A stretch of 64,000 bases of DNA, taken from the NCBI RefSeq assembly GCF_040706535.1, contig NZ_JAPDRJ010000004.1:333914-397913 (forward strand), read 5' to 3'. The first letter of the stretch is position 1, and each line of letters opens with the position of its first letter. Below the pieces are notes generated by a model. The model had not been told where the DNA came from. It ran no database searches and was given only the letters and a program-made list of their open reading frames with translations. The position numbers and the translations under genes are program-made. The DNA is from Lentisalinibacter orientalis. GTDB taxonomy: Bacteria > Pseudomonadota > Gammaproteobacteria > Steroidobacterales > Woeseiaceae. This document shows positions 14,662-22,482 of the stretch, piece after piece.

Positions 14662-14783
14662 TGCAGATTCGTCCTCGATTCCGACGCAGCGGCGGCACTT
14701 GCACCCCGCCGAGGCAAGGCTAGAATGCCCCGACCCGCCAATCAAGGGCAAACGACACGCCTTCGCAACGCTCGACAAGCCCT

Positions 14784-15068
14784 ATGCAGCCACTCACCAT
14801 AATCACCGGCATCGTCCTCGGATCCGCCGCCTCCATCAGCCTCGGCCTCGCCGTGGTCATGCTGATCTTCCTCATCCTCGGGGACGAGTATCCGCGGCTG
14901 GCGTCCGAGTTCCGTCCGCTGGTGGGCAGCTTCGGGCTGTTCATGGCTATGACAGTCGTGGCCGGGGCAAGTTTCTATGCACAGCTGAAACGCCTGTGGT
15001 GGCGGTGGCCGGCGCAGGCGCTGATGTGGGCGGACGTGCTGTTCACGGGCTGGTTCTACTGGCCCTAG
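14784..15068 (+). CDS. Small integral membrane protein, unknown
   Basis: A 94-residue protein with three likely membrane segments: residues about 5-33 (IITGIVLGSAASISLGLAVV and following), about 46-64 (LVGSFGLFMAMTVVAGASF) and about 75-93 (WPAQALMWADVLFTGWFYW). A charged loop GDEYPRLASEFRP lies between the first two. No family recognised. Divergent from prc with about 120 bp between the starts; its stop overlaps the end of the convergent gene at 15065-15385 by four bases. Coding is supported by the clean hydrophobic pattern and by an open frame that fits the gap. Confidence 0.65.
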   Translation: MQPLTIITGIVLGSAASISLGLAVVMLIFLILGDEYPRLASEFRPLVGSFGLFMAMTVVAGASFYAQLKRLWWRWPAQALMWADVLFTGWFYWP

Positions 15069-15385
15069 CCGTCCCTCTCGGTCCCTGCCAGCGCCCGCTC
15101 GTGGGCCCTGGCCATCGCGGCGAGCACGGCCAGGTGCAGTTCCCGGCGCAGCGCGGGGGCAGGTTCGCCGCGGATCAGGCGGTCGGCCACTTCGGCCACC
15201 CGATCCGGCACTTCGTCCATGCGGTGCCAGGTCCGGTAGTCGTCACGGCGTCGTCGGAGCTCTTCGGCGAGTCCGCCGCCGGCGCCCGCCAGTTCATCAC
15301 ACAGCTGGCCGCTGACCGTTCGCTCCAGCGCGGCGACGGCGTCGCGGAGTTCCCGCGGGAGGTCTTGCGCCTCCGCCGGGCTCAC
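15065..15385 (-). CDS. Small soluble protein downstream of DUF1232 gene, unknown
   Basis: About 106 residues from a GTG at 15385 to 15065, helical and charged (DLPRELRDAVAALERTVSGQL, AEELRRRRDDYRTWHRMDEV). The frame is open much further upstream, but that part lies inside the DUF1232 gene in another frame and has shadow-like Arg/Pro/Ala composition. The GTG sits two bases after the DUF1232 stop, which suggests translational coupling; no strong ribosome-binding site is visible. I cannot assign a function. Coding status is moderately supported by amino-acid composition and operon-like position. Confidence 0.45.
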   Translation of the reverse strand: MSPAEAQDLPRELRDAVAALERTVSGQLCDELAGAGGGLAEELRRRRDDYRTWHRMDEVPDRVAEVADRLIRGEPAPALRRELHLAVLAAMARAHERALAGTERDG

Positions 15386-15387
15386 GC

Positions 15388-15957
15388 TCAGAACAGCGAC
15401 AGCGGCGAGCGCCGGGTGCCGCCGCGCTTGCGCTCGCTGCGCCGGCGCCGGCGCATGCGCGAGTGGAGTTCGCGGCGCCGGCTGCGCAGCCATTCCTCTC
15501 GCGTCACGGGGTCTTCGTTCTTGCGGCCCCGCCGCACTTCCTCGCGCACGCGGAACTCGCAGAAGTCCTGATAGGCCTCGATCTCGTGGCGCAGCTCGCG
15601 CACCACCAGTTCCACCATGATGGCGTCGTCGAGGAAGCCCAGGCCCGGGATGTGATCGGGGATCAGGTCCTCCGGCTCGGCGAAGTAGGCCAGCGCGTTG
15701 ATCACGCGGCTTTTCTCCTCTTCCGGCAGCTGCCATTCATCATCGTGCAGCATGTCGGTCAGCACCCGCAGTTTCTCGAGGCGCTCCTGGATGTACGCCG
15801 GCACCTTGCCCCCGCGGACCTGGTCGAGGAGGCTCTCGGCGGAGGCGATGATGTCCTCCTCGGAGGCCCGGCCGGCGGCCTTGTGCGCCTCCTTCATGAT
15901 CAGGCGGAAGTGGTCGAGGTCCGAATCCTCGAGATCGATGGTGATGCGCAGCCCCAT
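15388..15957 (-). CDS. DUF1232 (YkvA-like) family protein
   Basis: A 189-residue protein whose central motif DLIPDHIPGLGFLDDAIMVE matches the DUF1232/YkvA signature. In the family this motif is usually a membrane-associated hairpin of unknown function. The N-terminal half (residues 1-75) is an acidic helical extension, and the C-terminus ends in a very basic tail (SRRRELHSRMRRRRRSERKRGG) that could bind nucleic acid or acidic lipid headgroups. The start ATG has a strong GAGGAGG ribosome-binding site. Probably an operon with the small gene at 15065-15385. The length exceeds the typical 100-140 residues because of the N- and C-terminal additions. Confidence 0.8.
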   Translation of the reverse strand: MGLRITIDLEDSDLDHFRLIMKEAHKAAGRASEEDIIASAESLLDQVRGGKVPAYIQERLEKLRVLTDMLHDDEWQLPEEEKSRVINALAYFAEPEDLIPDHIPGLGFLDDAIMVELVVRELRHEIEAYQDFCEFRVREEVRRGRKNEDPVTREEWLRSRRRELHSRMRRRRRSERKRGGTRRSPLSLF

Positions 15958-16112
15958 GGTTTTCCTCCTCGGCGGGAAGCAGCGAGCGTACGCGGGGGCC
16001 CTGATGCGGTCAATTCTGCCCGGCGTGTACCCGGGCGCCGTTTCTGGTATACCGGGCCGCTCTCATCGAAGGGCTGCCCGGAAGGGCGGCCGAAACCGGA
16101 ACAGGAGAAAGC

Positions 16113-17837
16113 ATGGATATCGTAGTGCGCTTGGTAAGCCGCGCGTCGCGTTGGGCGGCCTTGGCCGCGGCCGTCGTTCTCACCGCGGCCTGCGGCGGTG
16201 GCGAGCAGGAGGCTGGTGGCACGGAGCAGCCGACCGCCGGCGCGGAGCCCGCCGCGCCGGCCAATGCCATCGACGCGGCCGATTTCGCCGAGCATGTGAA
16301 GGTGCTCGCCTCGGACGAATTCCAGGGCCGGGCGCCGGGTGGCGAAGGCGAGCGCAACACCGTCGACTACCTCACCGCGGAGTTCCGCGCCGCCGGGTTG
16401 CAGCCGGCCAACGGCGACAGTTACCTGCAGGGGGTGCCGCTGGCCTCCATCACCGCCGAGGAGGTGACGCCGCTTGCGATCGAGGGCGGCGGGGAATCGC
16501 TGGCGTTCCGCTACCAGCAGGACATGATGGTGTGGACCAAGCGCTATCGGGAAGCCGAGTCCCTGACCGACAGCGACATGGTCTTCGTCGGCTACGGGAT
16601 CGTCGCGCCGGAGTACGACTGGAACGACTACGAGGGCCTCGACGTCGAGGGCAAGACCGTGGTGATCCTGGTCAACGACCCCGGTTTCGCCACCGGCGAT
16701 CCGGAGCTGTTCAACGGGCGCGCCATGACCTACTACGGACGCTGGACCTACAAGTACGAGGAGGCGGCGCGCCAGGGCGCCGCCGGCGCGCTGATCGTCC
16801 ACGAGACGGAGGCGGCCGGTTATCCCTGGCTGGTGGTGAGCGGCAGCTGGAGCGGCGAGCAGTTCGACCTCGACCTCGGTGATGCCGCGCCGCCCCGGGT
16901 CGCCATCGAAGGCTGGCTGACCGGCGAGGCGGCCCGCTCGGTGTTCGCATCGGCCGGCGTCGACTTCGACGAGGCAGTGAGCAGCGCGGCGAGTCGGGAA
17001 TTCGAGGCGCGGCCGCTGGGCCTGCAGGCGAGCGTCGCCGTCATTAACAGCCTGTCCAGCATGGAGTCGGCCAACGTCGTCGGCATGCTGCCGGGCAGCG
17101 AGCATCCGGACGAATACATCGTCTATACGGCGCACTGGGACCACCTCGGCGTGGCGCGTTCCGTGCTGCAGGACCGCATCTACAACGGCGCCGTTGACAA
17201 CGCGAGCGGCGTGGCCGGTATGCTGGAGATCGCGGAAGCGTTTGCTGCCATGGACCCCGGTCCGGAACGCAGCATCGTGTTCCTGGCCGTGACTGCGGAG
17301 GAATCGGGTCTGCTCGGCTCCGATTGGTACGCCAGCCATCCGTTGTTCCCGCTCGAGCGCACGGTGGCCAACATCAATCTGGACGCGATGTCGCTGGTGG
17401 GCCCCAGTCACGACGTCACGGTGATCGGCTACGGCAACTCCGAACTGGACGAGTACGCGGCCCGCGCCGCGGAGATGCAGGGGCGGCATCTCGAGCCGGA
17501 ACCCACGCCGGAGAAGGGCTTCTTCTACCGTTCCGACCACTTCAACTTCGCCAAGCGCGGCGTGCCGGCGCTCTACCTGCGCGGCGGCGTCGACCATCGC
17601 GAGAAGGGCAGGGAGTACGGACTCGCCTACAACAGCGCGTGGGTCAGCGAGCACTATCACAAGGTCAGCGACGAATACAGCGAGGACTGGGACCTGCGCG
17701 GCGTGATCGAAGACGTCGGGCTGCTGTTCGAGGTGGGCCGGGCCCTCGCCGGGACGAGGGACTGGCCGAACTGGGCCGAGGGGAACGAGTTCCGCGCGGC
17801 GCGGGACGCGTCGGCTTCCGCCCGCGAGGGCGGCTGA
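16113..17837 (+). CDS. M28 family zinc peptidase with PA domain, lipoprotein
   Basis: A 574-residue secreted aminopeptidase-like enzyme. The signal peptide ends in a lipobox-like VLTAAC followed by a Gly/Glu linker, suggesting an envelope-anchored lipoprotein. A protease-associated (PA) domain occupies about residues 130-260. The M28 catalytic domain follows, with zinc-ligand motifs in order: YTAHWDHLG, NGAVDNASGVAGMLEIAEAF, TAEESGLLGS, INLDAM and the final histidine in YRSDHFNFAKRGVPALYL. All residues expected for a two-zinc site appear present. The start has CAGGAGA 7 bases upstream. It stands alone between a leftward pair and a convergent leftward gene. Likely role is periplasmic or extracellular peptide scavenging; the substrate is unknown. 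Confidence 0.9.
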   Translation: MDIVVRLVSRASRWAALAAAVVLTAACGGGEQEAGGTEQPTAGAEPAAPANAIDAADFAEHVKVLASDEFQGRAPGGEGERNTVDYLTAEFRAAGLQPANGDSYLQGVPLASITAEEVTPLAIEGGGESLAFRYQQDMMVWTKRYREAESLTDSDMVFVGYGIVAPEYDWNDYEGLDVEGKTVVILVNDPGFATGDPELFNGRAMTYYGRWTYKYEEAARQGAAGALIVHETEAAGYPWLVVSGSWSGEQFDLDLGDAAPPRVAIEGWLTGEAARSVFASAGVDFDEAVSSAASREFEARPLGLQASVAVINSLSSMESANVVGMLPGSEHPDEYIVYTAHWDHLGVARSVLQDRIYNGAVDNASGVAGMLEIAEAFAAMDPGPERSIVFLAVTAEESGLLGSDWYASHPLFPLERTVANINLDAMSLVGPSHDVTVIGYGNSELDEYAARAAEMQGRHLEPEPTPEKGFFYRSDHFNFAKRGVPALYLRGGVDHREKGREYGLAYNSAWVSEHYHKVSDEYSEDWDLRGVIEDVGLLFEVGRALAGTRDWPNWAEGNEFRAARDASASAREGG

Positions 17838-17870
17838 CGGCACGCGCCGCCATTGCCGGCGCCAGCGGCG

Positions 17871-17910
17871 TCCAGTGGCTCCCGGTGGCTCCCGGTGGCT
17901 CCCGGTGGCC
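17871..17910. repeat. Short tandem repeat, 10-base unit
   Basis: The unit CCCGGTGGCT occurs twice exactly (17881-17900), preceded by a partial copy (tCCAGTGGCT, 17871-17880) and followed by a copy changed in its last base (17901-17910). It lies between the stops of two convergent genes and shows no start codon or coding signal. Probably a slippage-type repeat; variation in copy number between strains would be expected. Confidence 0.7.
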
Positions 17911-17932
17911 CCTGTCGGCCTCTCGGCCCCTA

Positions 17933-18457
17933 TTAACGATAGGCCGTGGCGGCGAGAAACTCTGGGTCGGGGGCCGGGTCGGCAGGCTCGGCCTCTTTCT
18001 CCTCCCGCTCGGGCGCACCGTCTTTCTTCCGGCTGATGTTGAGGCCGGCGATGCCGTCCCTGGAGACGCCGAAGAAGACGGCGAAGGCCCGGGTCTCCCA
18101 GAACGTGAGGAGGCGCAGCCCGTCGAGTTCCTTCAGTCGGGTGATGAGGGCGGCGCGGTCCCGGTATTCCATGGGACCGATGCCGGGCGCGGCGTCCTGC
18201 AACGTTGGCGCGTCGGGGCTTCCTGCGTGCGCGGCCCGGTGCCGGAAGCGTGCCGGGAGAAGGGCGTAGCGCAGGGTGCCTTTGTCGTCGATTGCCCTCA
18301 CCCTCATCGCATCGCCATCCGTGGCCGCGCGCGAGGCCGATCCATCTGTGGCCGCGCGCATGGCCGATACATGACGGGCGGGCGATTCGTCCGCCACCGC
18401 GGCGGTGCCGGGCAGCGCCAGCAGGCACGCCGCCGCGAGTATCAGTGGAGTCTTCAT
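17933..18457 (-). CDS. Exported protein of unknown function
   Basis: A 174-residue protein with an unmistakable Sec signal peptide (MKTPLILAAACLLALPGTAAVA). The mature N-terminus contains two copies of RAATDG, corresponding to a near-duplicated stretch of DNA around 18310-18370. The core includes LRYALLPARFRHR and the hydrophobic strand pair LRLLTFWETRAFAVFFGVSRDGIAGLNIS, and the tail is rich in Glu, Pro and Ala. ATG 18457 has GGAGG nine bases upstream, so it was preferred over the in-frame GTG at 18466. Orphan gene; nothing nearby hints at function. Confidence 0.65.
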   Translation of the reverse strand: MKTPLILAAACLLALPGTAAVADESPARHVSAMRAATDGSASRAATDGDAMRVRAIDDKGTLRYALLPARFRHRAAHAGSPDAPTLQDAAPGIGPMEYRDRAALITRLKELDGLRLLTFWETRAFAVFFGVSRDGIAGLNISRKKDGAPEREEKEAEPADPAPDPEFLAATAYR

Positions 18458-18645
18458 CGGCCGCACCCTCCATGGTCATCAGGGACAGCGGAGGCCAGTC
18501 TGGCACCGGGTGGCGGCAGCCAACGAGGAATCAGGTCACAACCTGAAGCTAATTCAAGGGCTTATGTCAATAAGGCAGGGTGAGCGGACGGCCGCTGCAT
18601 TGCCGGCGGCCGGGTCGGACTGCAGCCGGCCGGACCCCGGCGCGC

Positions 18646-19023
18646 TCAGCGCTGGTCGTTCCGGCGCCAGGAATCGGAGTGGTCGTAGGGATCGAAGGCA
18701 TGATCCTCGTCGATCGACAGCGAGGGGTCATCCAGCAGCCTGAGCAGCTCTTCGCGATCATCGGCAGGAATCTCGCCCAGATAGACGTTCTTGCCGTTGC
18801 CGTTGGAAACGACCCGGCTGCCCGCCGGCAGGTGATCGATGCGGGGAGGCGGGGGCGGAGAGGGTTTCTCGTGGTGCTGCGACTCTTTACGCTGCCTGGC
18901 GCGCTGCTCGGCGAGGACCTGGTTCAACAGCGGCGTGGCTCCGCGCGCCGGTGCGGTTGTCGGCCGGGACCGGAAACGGTCCAGCAGTCGCTCTTCCAGC
19001 AGTCTCTTCAGATACGAGGTCAT
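18646..19023 (-). CDS. Hypothetical soluble protein with proline-rich middle
   Basis: A 125-residue protein that I do not recognise: a helical basic start (MTSYLKRLLEERLLDRFRSR), a disordered middle with KPSPPPPPR, and an acidic end (EELLRLLDDPSLSIDEDHAFDPYDHSDSWRR). It has no signal peptide. A plausible promoter lies upstream at 19109-19136. Transcribed in the same direction as the gene at 17933-18457 but separated from it by 188 bp, so it is probably its own unit. Coding is supported by the upstream promoter and composition; function unknown. Confidence 0.55.
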   Translation of the reverse strand: MTSYLKRLLEERLLDRFRSRPTTAPARGATPLLNQVLAEQRARQRKESQHHEKPSPPPPPRIDHLPAGSRVVSNGNGKNVYLGEIPADDREELLRLLDDPSLSIDEDHAFDPYDHSDSWRRNDQR

Positions 19024-19108
19024 TTATCGGGTTGTTCTTGGTGGTGAGCCGATGCTTTTACGGACAGTTCGATTATCCGAGCCACCCGTCAGCGCGCACC
19101 TGAAACTT

Positions 19109-19136
19109 TACATAATTTTGTCAAATTACCCGTCAA
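19109..19136 (-). promoter_or_regulatory. Candidate promoter for the hypothetical gene at 18646-19023
   Basis: On the minus strand TTGACG (19136-19131) and TATGTA (19114-19109) are 16 bases apart, within a strongly AT-rich stretch (19100-19170) in a GC-rich region. The start codon at 19023 is about 80 bases downstream. A second TTGACA lies inside the spacer but has no matching -10 box. Confidence 0.45.
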
Positions 19137-19157
19137 TCCATTGATTTTGTGAGAGTT

Positions 19158-19175
19158 CTGTGAACCCTTTCACAG
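19158..19175. promoter_or_regulatory. Palindrome CTGTGAA-N4-TTCACAG, operator candidate
   Basis: Perfect 7-base inverted repeat with a 4-base spacer, just upstream (minus-strand sense) of the promoter at 19109-19136 and between two leftward genes. AGTTCTG also occurs directly repeated on either side. The half-site CTGTGA resembles, but does not match, the CRP/FNR-class TGTGA half-site; the spacing between TGTGA and TCACA here is 6 bases, as in a CRP site, so a CRP/Vfr-type regulator is one candidate. Confidence 0.45.
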
Positions 19176-19198
19176 TTCTGCGGTACCGTCGTCGGGAC

Positions 19199-19498
19199 TC
19201 ATGCCGGCACCCGGCTCCGGGGCCGACGCATGGCACGCCAGGTCAGTCGGGCGACCGTCACCACCAGCCAGGGGCTCAGCACGAGGAACCACGTGCCCGG
19301 ATTGCCGCGGCCCAGCGCGCCCCAGATCTCGCGGTAGAAGCCCCCGAGGCCGCCCGGGTACTCGCCGAAGATCAGGAAACCGACCCCGTGGACCGCGGCC
19401 GGCAACAGGAGCACCCCGCCGAGTACCAGAACGACGGCCACGAGCGACTCGCGTTTCAGGAGGGTTCCGATTCGGATGTCGTCTTTTTCGTCTGCCAT
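19199..19498 (-). CDS. Small two-helix membrane protein, unknown
   Basis: A 99-residue protein with a charged cytoplasmic-type start (MADEKDDIRIGTLLKRES), a first membrane segment at about residues 19-45 (LVAVVLVLGGVLLLPAAVHG and following), a Gly/Tyr loop (EYPGGLGGFYREIWGALGRG) and a second segment at about 69-87 (TWFLVLSPWLVVTVARLTW). No family recognised. It begins about 140 bp from the divergent chaC start. Confidence 0.6.
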   Translation of the reverse strand: MADEKDDIRIGTLLKRESLVAVVLVLGGVLLLPAAVHGVGFLIFGEYPGGLGGFYREIWGALGRGNPGTWFLVLSPWLVVTVARLTWRAMRRPRSRVPA

Positions 19499-19638
19499 TG
19501 CGAGAATCCGTTAGTCCGGCGGCCATGCGGTGGCCGGTCAGTGGGCAACCAATGGCTATTCAGCGGCGATCCTCGGCGAGTTGCCGGGCGGAATCAAGCC
19601 CCGGGGTATCGACCGCGGAGGCATGGCGTGAGGTGCGC

Positions 19639-20196
19639 GTGGCCGACAGCGGCGAACAGGAACTTTGGATCTTCGGTTACGGATCGCTGGTATGGCGGCC
19701 CGACTTCCCCCACGCCGAGGCGGTGCCCGCCTGGAGCGCGGGCCAGCAGCGACGCTTCTGGCAGGCCTCGACGGACCACCGGGGCACGCCGGCCCGGCCT
19801 GGTCGGGTAGCGACCCTGGTGCCGGAGCCGGGTGCCCGCTGCCGGGGGGTCGCCTACCGGATCCGGACCGGGTCGCGTGACGAGGTGCTGGCCTACCTCG
19901 ACCATCGCGAGAAGAACGGTTACCTGAAACGCACGCTCGGCATCGAACTGGACGACGGCCGGCGCGGCGAGGCCATCACTTACGTGGCCGACCCGGCCGG
20001 CGAACACTATCTGGGCGCGGCGCCGCTCGCCGAGATGGCGCGGCAGATCCGCACCAGCATCGGCCCCAGCGGACCCAATTCGGAGTACGTGCTCCGTCTG
20101 GCGGAGGCGCTGCGCGGACTCGGTGCGCCGGACCAGGAAGAGGTGTTTGCGCTGGAGGCGCTGCTGCGGCCGCCGGAGCCCGGCTCAGGGCCGTAG
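19639..20196 (+). CDS. chaC: Gamma-glutamylcyclotransferase, ChaC family
   Basis: Glutathione-specific gamma-glutamylcyclotransferase, splitting glutathione to 5-oxoproline and Cys-Gly. The 185-residue product opens with the family motif LWIFGYGSLVWRP, where YGSL forms the substrate loop, and has the catalytic-glutamate region AYLDHREKNGY and the late PNSEYVLRLAEAL segment. Length fits the family (about 180). The start is uncertain: GTG 19639 and GTG 19633 are both in frame just after GTGAGG; the frame is open far upstream without homology. The stop overlaps the convergent gene at 20185-20454 by 12 bp. Confidence 0.85.
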   Translation: MADSGEQELWIFGYGSLVWRPDFPHAEAVPAWSAGQQRRFWQASTDHRGTPARPGRVATLVPEPGARCRGVAYRIRTGSRDEVLAYLDHREKNGYLKRTLGIELDDGRRGEAITYVADPAGEHYLGAAPLAEMARQIRTSIGPSGPNSEYVLRLAEALRGLGAPDQEEVFALEALLRPPEPGSGP

Positions 20197-20454
20197 GCGC
20201 TCGCGCCGGCGCCGGCGCCAGATGCGGGCGCCGAGATGCAGGCAGCAGCCCGCGAAGAGCAGGTAATAGGGCACGACCCAGTACCAGCCGCTGACGTAAA
20301 GGGTGGCGAACAGCGCCAGGAAGCCGGCCGTTATGTAGAAATAGGGGAGGGCTTCGTACAGCAGCGTGGGCAGCCAGACGCGGCGGTTCACCAGCGACCG
20401 GCCCCGTACGCGGAGCGTGCTCGCGTCCGTTGCCCGTGCTTCCCTGCTGCCCAT
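20185..20454 (-). CDS. Small membrane protein, unknown
   Basis: An 89-residue protein with two adjacent hydrophobic stretches at about residues 36-55 (LPYFYITAGFLALFATLYVS) and 57-75 (WYWVVPYYLLFAGCCLHLG), basic N-terminal region and a very basic tail (ARIWRRRRRERLRP), arguing for cytoplasmic termini by the positive-inside rule. Family unknown. Overlaps the end of chaC by 12 bp in the antiparallel direction. Confidence 0.6.
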   Translation of the reverse strand: MGSREARATDASTLRVRGRSLVNRRVWLPTLLYEALPYFYITAGFLALFATLYVSGWYWVVPYYLLFAGCCLHLGARIWRRRRRERLRP

Positions 20455-20545
20455 CAGTGGCGCATCCGTCCCGACCTCGTGCGGTCTCCCCAGCGCCGCC
20501 GAGCTTAGCGCACGCGTCGAGTTCGGTCCGTGACTGGCCTCACAG

Positions 20546-22405
20546 TCAGGCTTCGGCGCCGGAATCCCGGGCCGTTTCCTGGTAGCGGAAGCGGCTGTCG
20601 CCGATCACCAGCGTGTCGCCCGGTTTCAGATCGGCCCGCGGTGTGCGCTCGCCGTTCACGTAGATGCCGTTCTTGCTGCCCAGGTCGACGATGTGCACCC
20701 GGTCGGCCTCGTTGATGATCGCCGCATGGAAGCGGCTGACGAACGGCGTCTTCAGCTGGATGTCGTTGCCCGCCGTGCGGCCGATGCTGATGCGTTCGCG
20801 GAACAGTGGGTAGCGGATGTCCTGCCCGTTGACCTCGGCGACCAGCGATCGGCCGACCCGCGTCTGCTCCGGGCCCGGCTCGTCTTCACCGCCCATGCTG
20901 CGCGCCATGCGGGCGTCGAGATCCTCCATCGAGGCCTCGATCGTGCCGAGCCTCGAGATGTGCTCGCGCAGCTGCACGAGCTCGGCGGACAGTGCGCCGT
21001 TGCGGGTGAGGGCGTCGGCGAGTTCGCTGCGGGTCTCGTGCAGCTCGCCGCGCAGCGACCCGATCGCGGCGGCGTCGGCCTGCTCGCGGGATTCCCGCGT
21101 CGCCAGGCGGCTCTTCAGATCGTCGACCCGGCTCTCCATCTGCTCCAGGCGCGATCGGGTCTTCTCCAGGTCGTGGTCCCGTTCGCACAGCTCGTGCCAC
21201 ACCTGCTGGAGCTCCTCGCTGCGTTCCTCGAGCTCGCCGGCCGCCTCCGACCGGGCCGCTTCCGCTTCGCCGGCGGCCGTGCGCGCCTCTTCCAGCGCGG
21301 TGCGCAGGCCGGCGGTTTCACCGTCGAGCCGCTCGTTGTCCGCCTTCAGCCGGGCGATGGTCTCGTTCTGCTCGTCGATGCGCCGGCCGAGTTCCTGGCG
21401 TACCTGCGCCAGTTCCCCGTTGCGACTCTGCAGCTCGCGGTCGGCATCCGTGCGTGACCGGTTGGCCTCTTCAAGCGTGGCGCGCAGCCCGGCGGCTTCG
21501 CCGTCCAGCCGCTCGTTGTCGGCCTCCAGCCGGCGGATGGTCTCGTCGCGCTCCCCGATGCGGTTGCCGAGTTCCGCGGCGGCGCGGCGCACCTCGGCGA
21601 GCGTACGGGAGAGTTCCTCCGCCTGCTCGCGCCAGCCGGCGCGCTCCTCGAGCCGGCCTTCCATCTCGGCGGCGGCCGCCTCGAGTTCGCGGCTACGCGC
21701 GTCCCGGTCGTCCAGCCGGCGGCGCAGCTCGTCGTTCTCGTCCCGGACACGGGCCAGTTCCCGTTCCAGCGCCCGGCCCGTCGCCTCCCGGCGGGTGAGC
21801 CGCCGTCCGAGTCGTGCGGCCTCCCGTTTCGCCCGAGCCGACTCGCGCCGGGTGCGGACCAGCAGCGAGAGGCCGGAACGCAGTCGCGAGTCCTGCTGTT
21901 CGGCCTCGGCCAGTGCCTGCTGCAGCCGTGCCGTCTCCTCCCGGGAGCGGGCGAGCTCCGCCTCGATTCGCTGCCGTTCGCCACCGGACTCGGTGAGCTG
22001 CCGCTCCGCGGCGTCCAGTTTCTCGGTCAGGCCGGCGCCGCGGTCGGCGGCGTCGTTCAGCTGCTCCTGCTGGGCCGCGATGCGTTCCCGGGCCGTCTCC
22101 AGTTCCTGGCGCAGGGTCGCCGCGGTGCTCTCCCTCTCGGCCAGTTCCTGCTCGACCGCGTCCCAGCGGGCCTGCATCTGCTCCAGCCGGTTCTCGAGGG
22201 AACGGATCCGCTCGCCGCGTTCTTCCAGGTCGGTCTGCAGGGAGAGGATCTTCTCTTCCCGAGTGACCGTTTCCGCGTCGAGGCCGTGCAGCTCGGCCGT
22301 CCCTTCGTCGATCGCGCCGCCGCCAAGTGCGCGCAGCTCGTCGGTGGGGTCGTCGTCGACGACGGCGGCCGGAGCATCGATCTTGTTATTTCTTTCCGAT
22401 GCCAT
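20546..22405 (-). CDS. Long coiled-coil protein with C-terminal FHA domain
   Basis: A 619-residue cytoplasmic protein. Residues about 45-500 are almost continuous coiled coil, rich in Glu, Arg, Ala and Leu, with an internal duplication (about 280-339 and 340-406, each carrying ADNERLDGE-A/T-AGLR). Residues about 520-612 form a forkhead-associated phosphothreonine-binding domain with the expected GRTAGNDI, SRFHA and LGSKNGIYVNG motifs; the conserved Arg, Ser, His and Asn are all present. It has no signal peptide or membrane segment. It lies 77 bp downstream of the AAA ATPase gene on the same strand, likely one operon. The architecture suggests a filament or scaffold that docks to a threonine-phosphorylated partner; no kinase of the Hanks type is seen in the window. 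Confidence 0.88.
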   Translation of the reverse strand: MASERNNKIDAPAAVVDDDPTDELRALGGGAIDEGTAELHGLDAETVTREEKILSLQTDLEERGERIRSLENRLEQMQARWDAVEQELAERESTAATLRQELETARERIAAQQEQLNDAADRGAGLTEKLDAAERQLTESGGERQRIEAELARSREETARLQQALAEAEQQDSRLRSGLSLLVRTRRESARAKREAARLGRRLTRREATGRALERELARVRDENDELRRRLDDRDARSRELEAAAAEMEGRLEERAGWREQAEELSRTLAEVRRAAAELGNRIGERDETIRRLEADNERLDGEAAGLRATLEEANRSRTDADRELQSRNGELAQVRQELGRRIDEQNETIARLKADNERLDGETAGLRTALEEARTAAGEAEAARSEAAGELEERSEELQQVWHELCERDHDLEKTRSRLEQMESRVDDLKSRLATRESREQADAAAIGSLRGELHETRSELADALTRNGALSAELVQLREHISRLGTIEASMEDLDARMARSMGGEDEPGPEQTRVGRSLVAEVNGQDIRYPLFRERISIGRTAGNDIQLKTPFVSRFHAAIINEADRVHIVDLGSKNGIYVNGERTPRADLKPGDTLVIGDSRFRYQETARDSGAEA

Positions 22406-22482
22406 GACAAAAGTCTAGCACGCGTCCCCGCGCGAGGCGGGAGTGCGCCCCGGGCGGGGTACGGCGGGCGGCCCGGTGCGGC

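Noticed and set aside
17871..17910. CRISPR-like repeat
   Set aside because: 10-base units directly abutting with no spacers and no cas genes nearby.
15900..18506. 868-codon minus-strand frame across the M28 peptidase
   Set aside because: Antisense to a well-conserved zinc peptidase with all metal-ligand motifs; the frame is GC-rich shadow without motifs.
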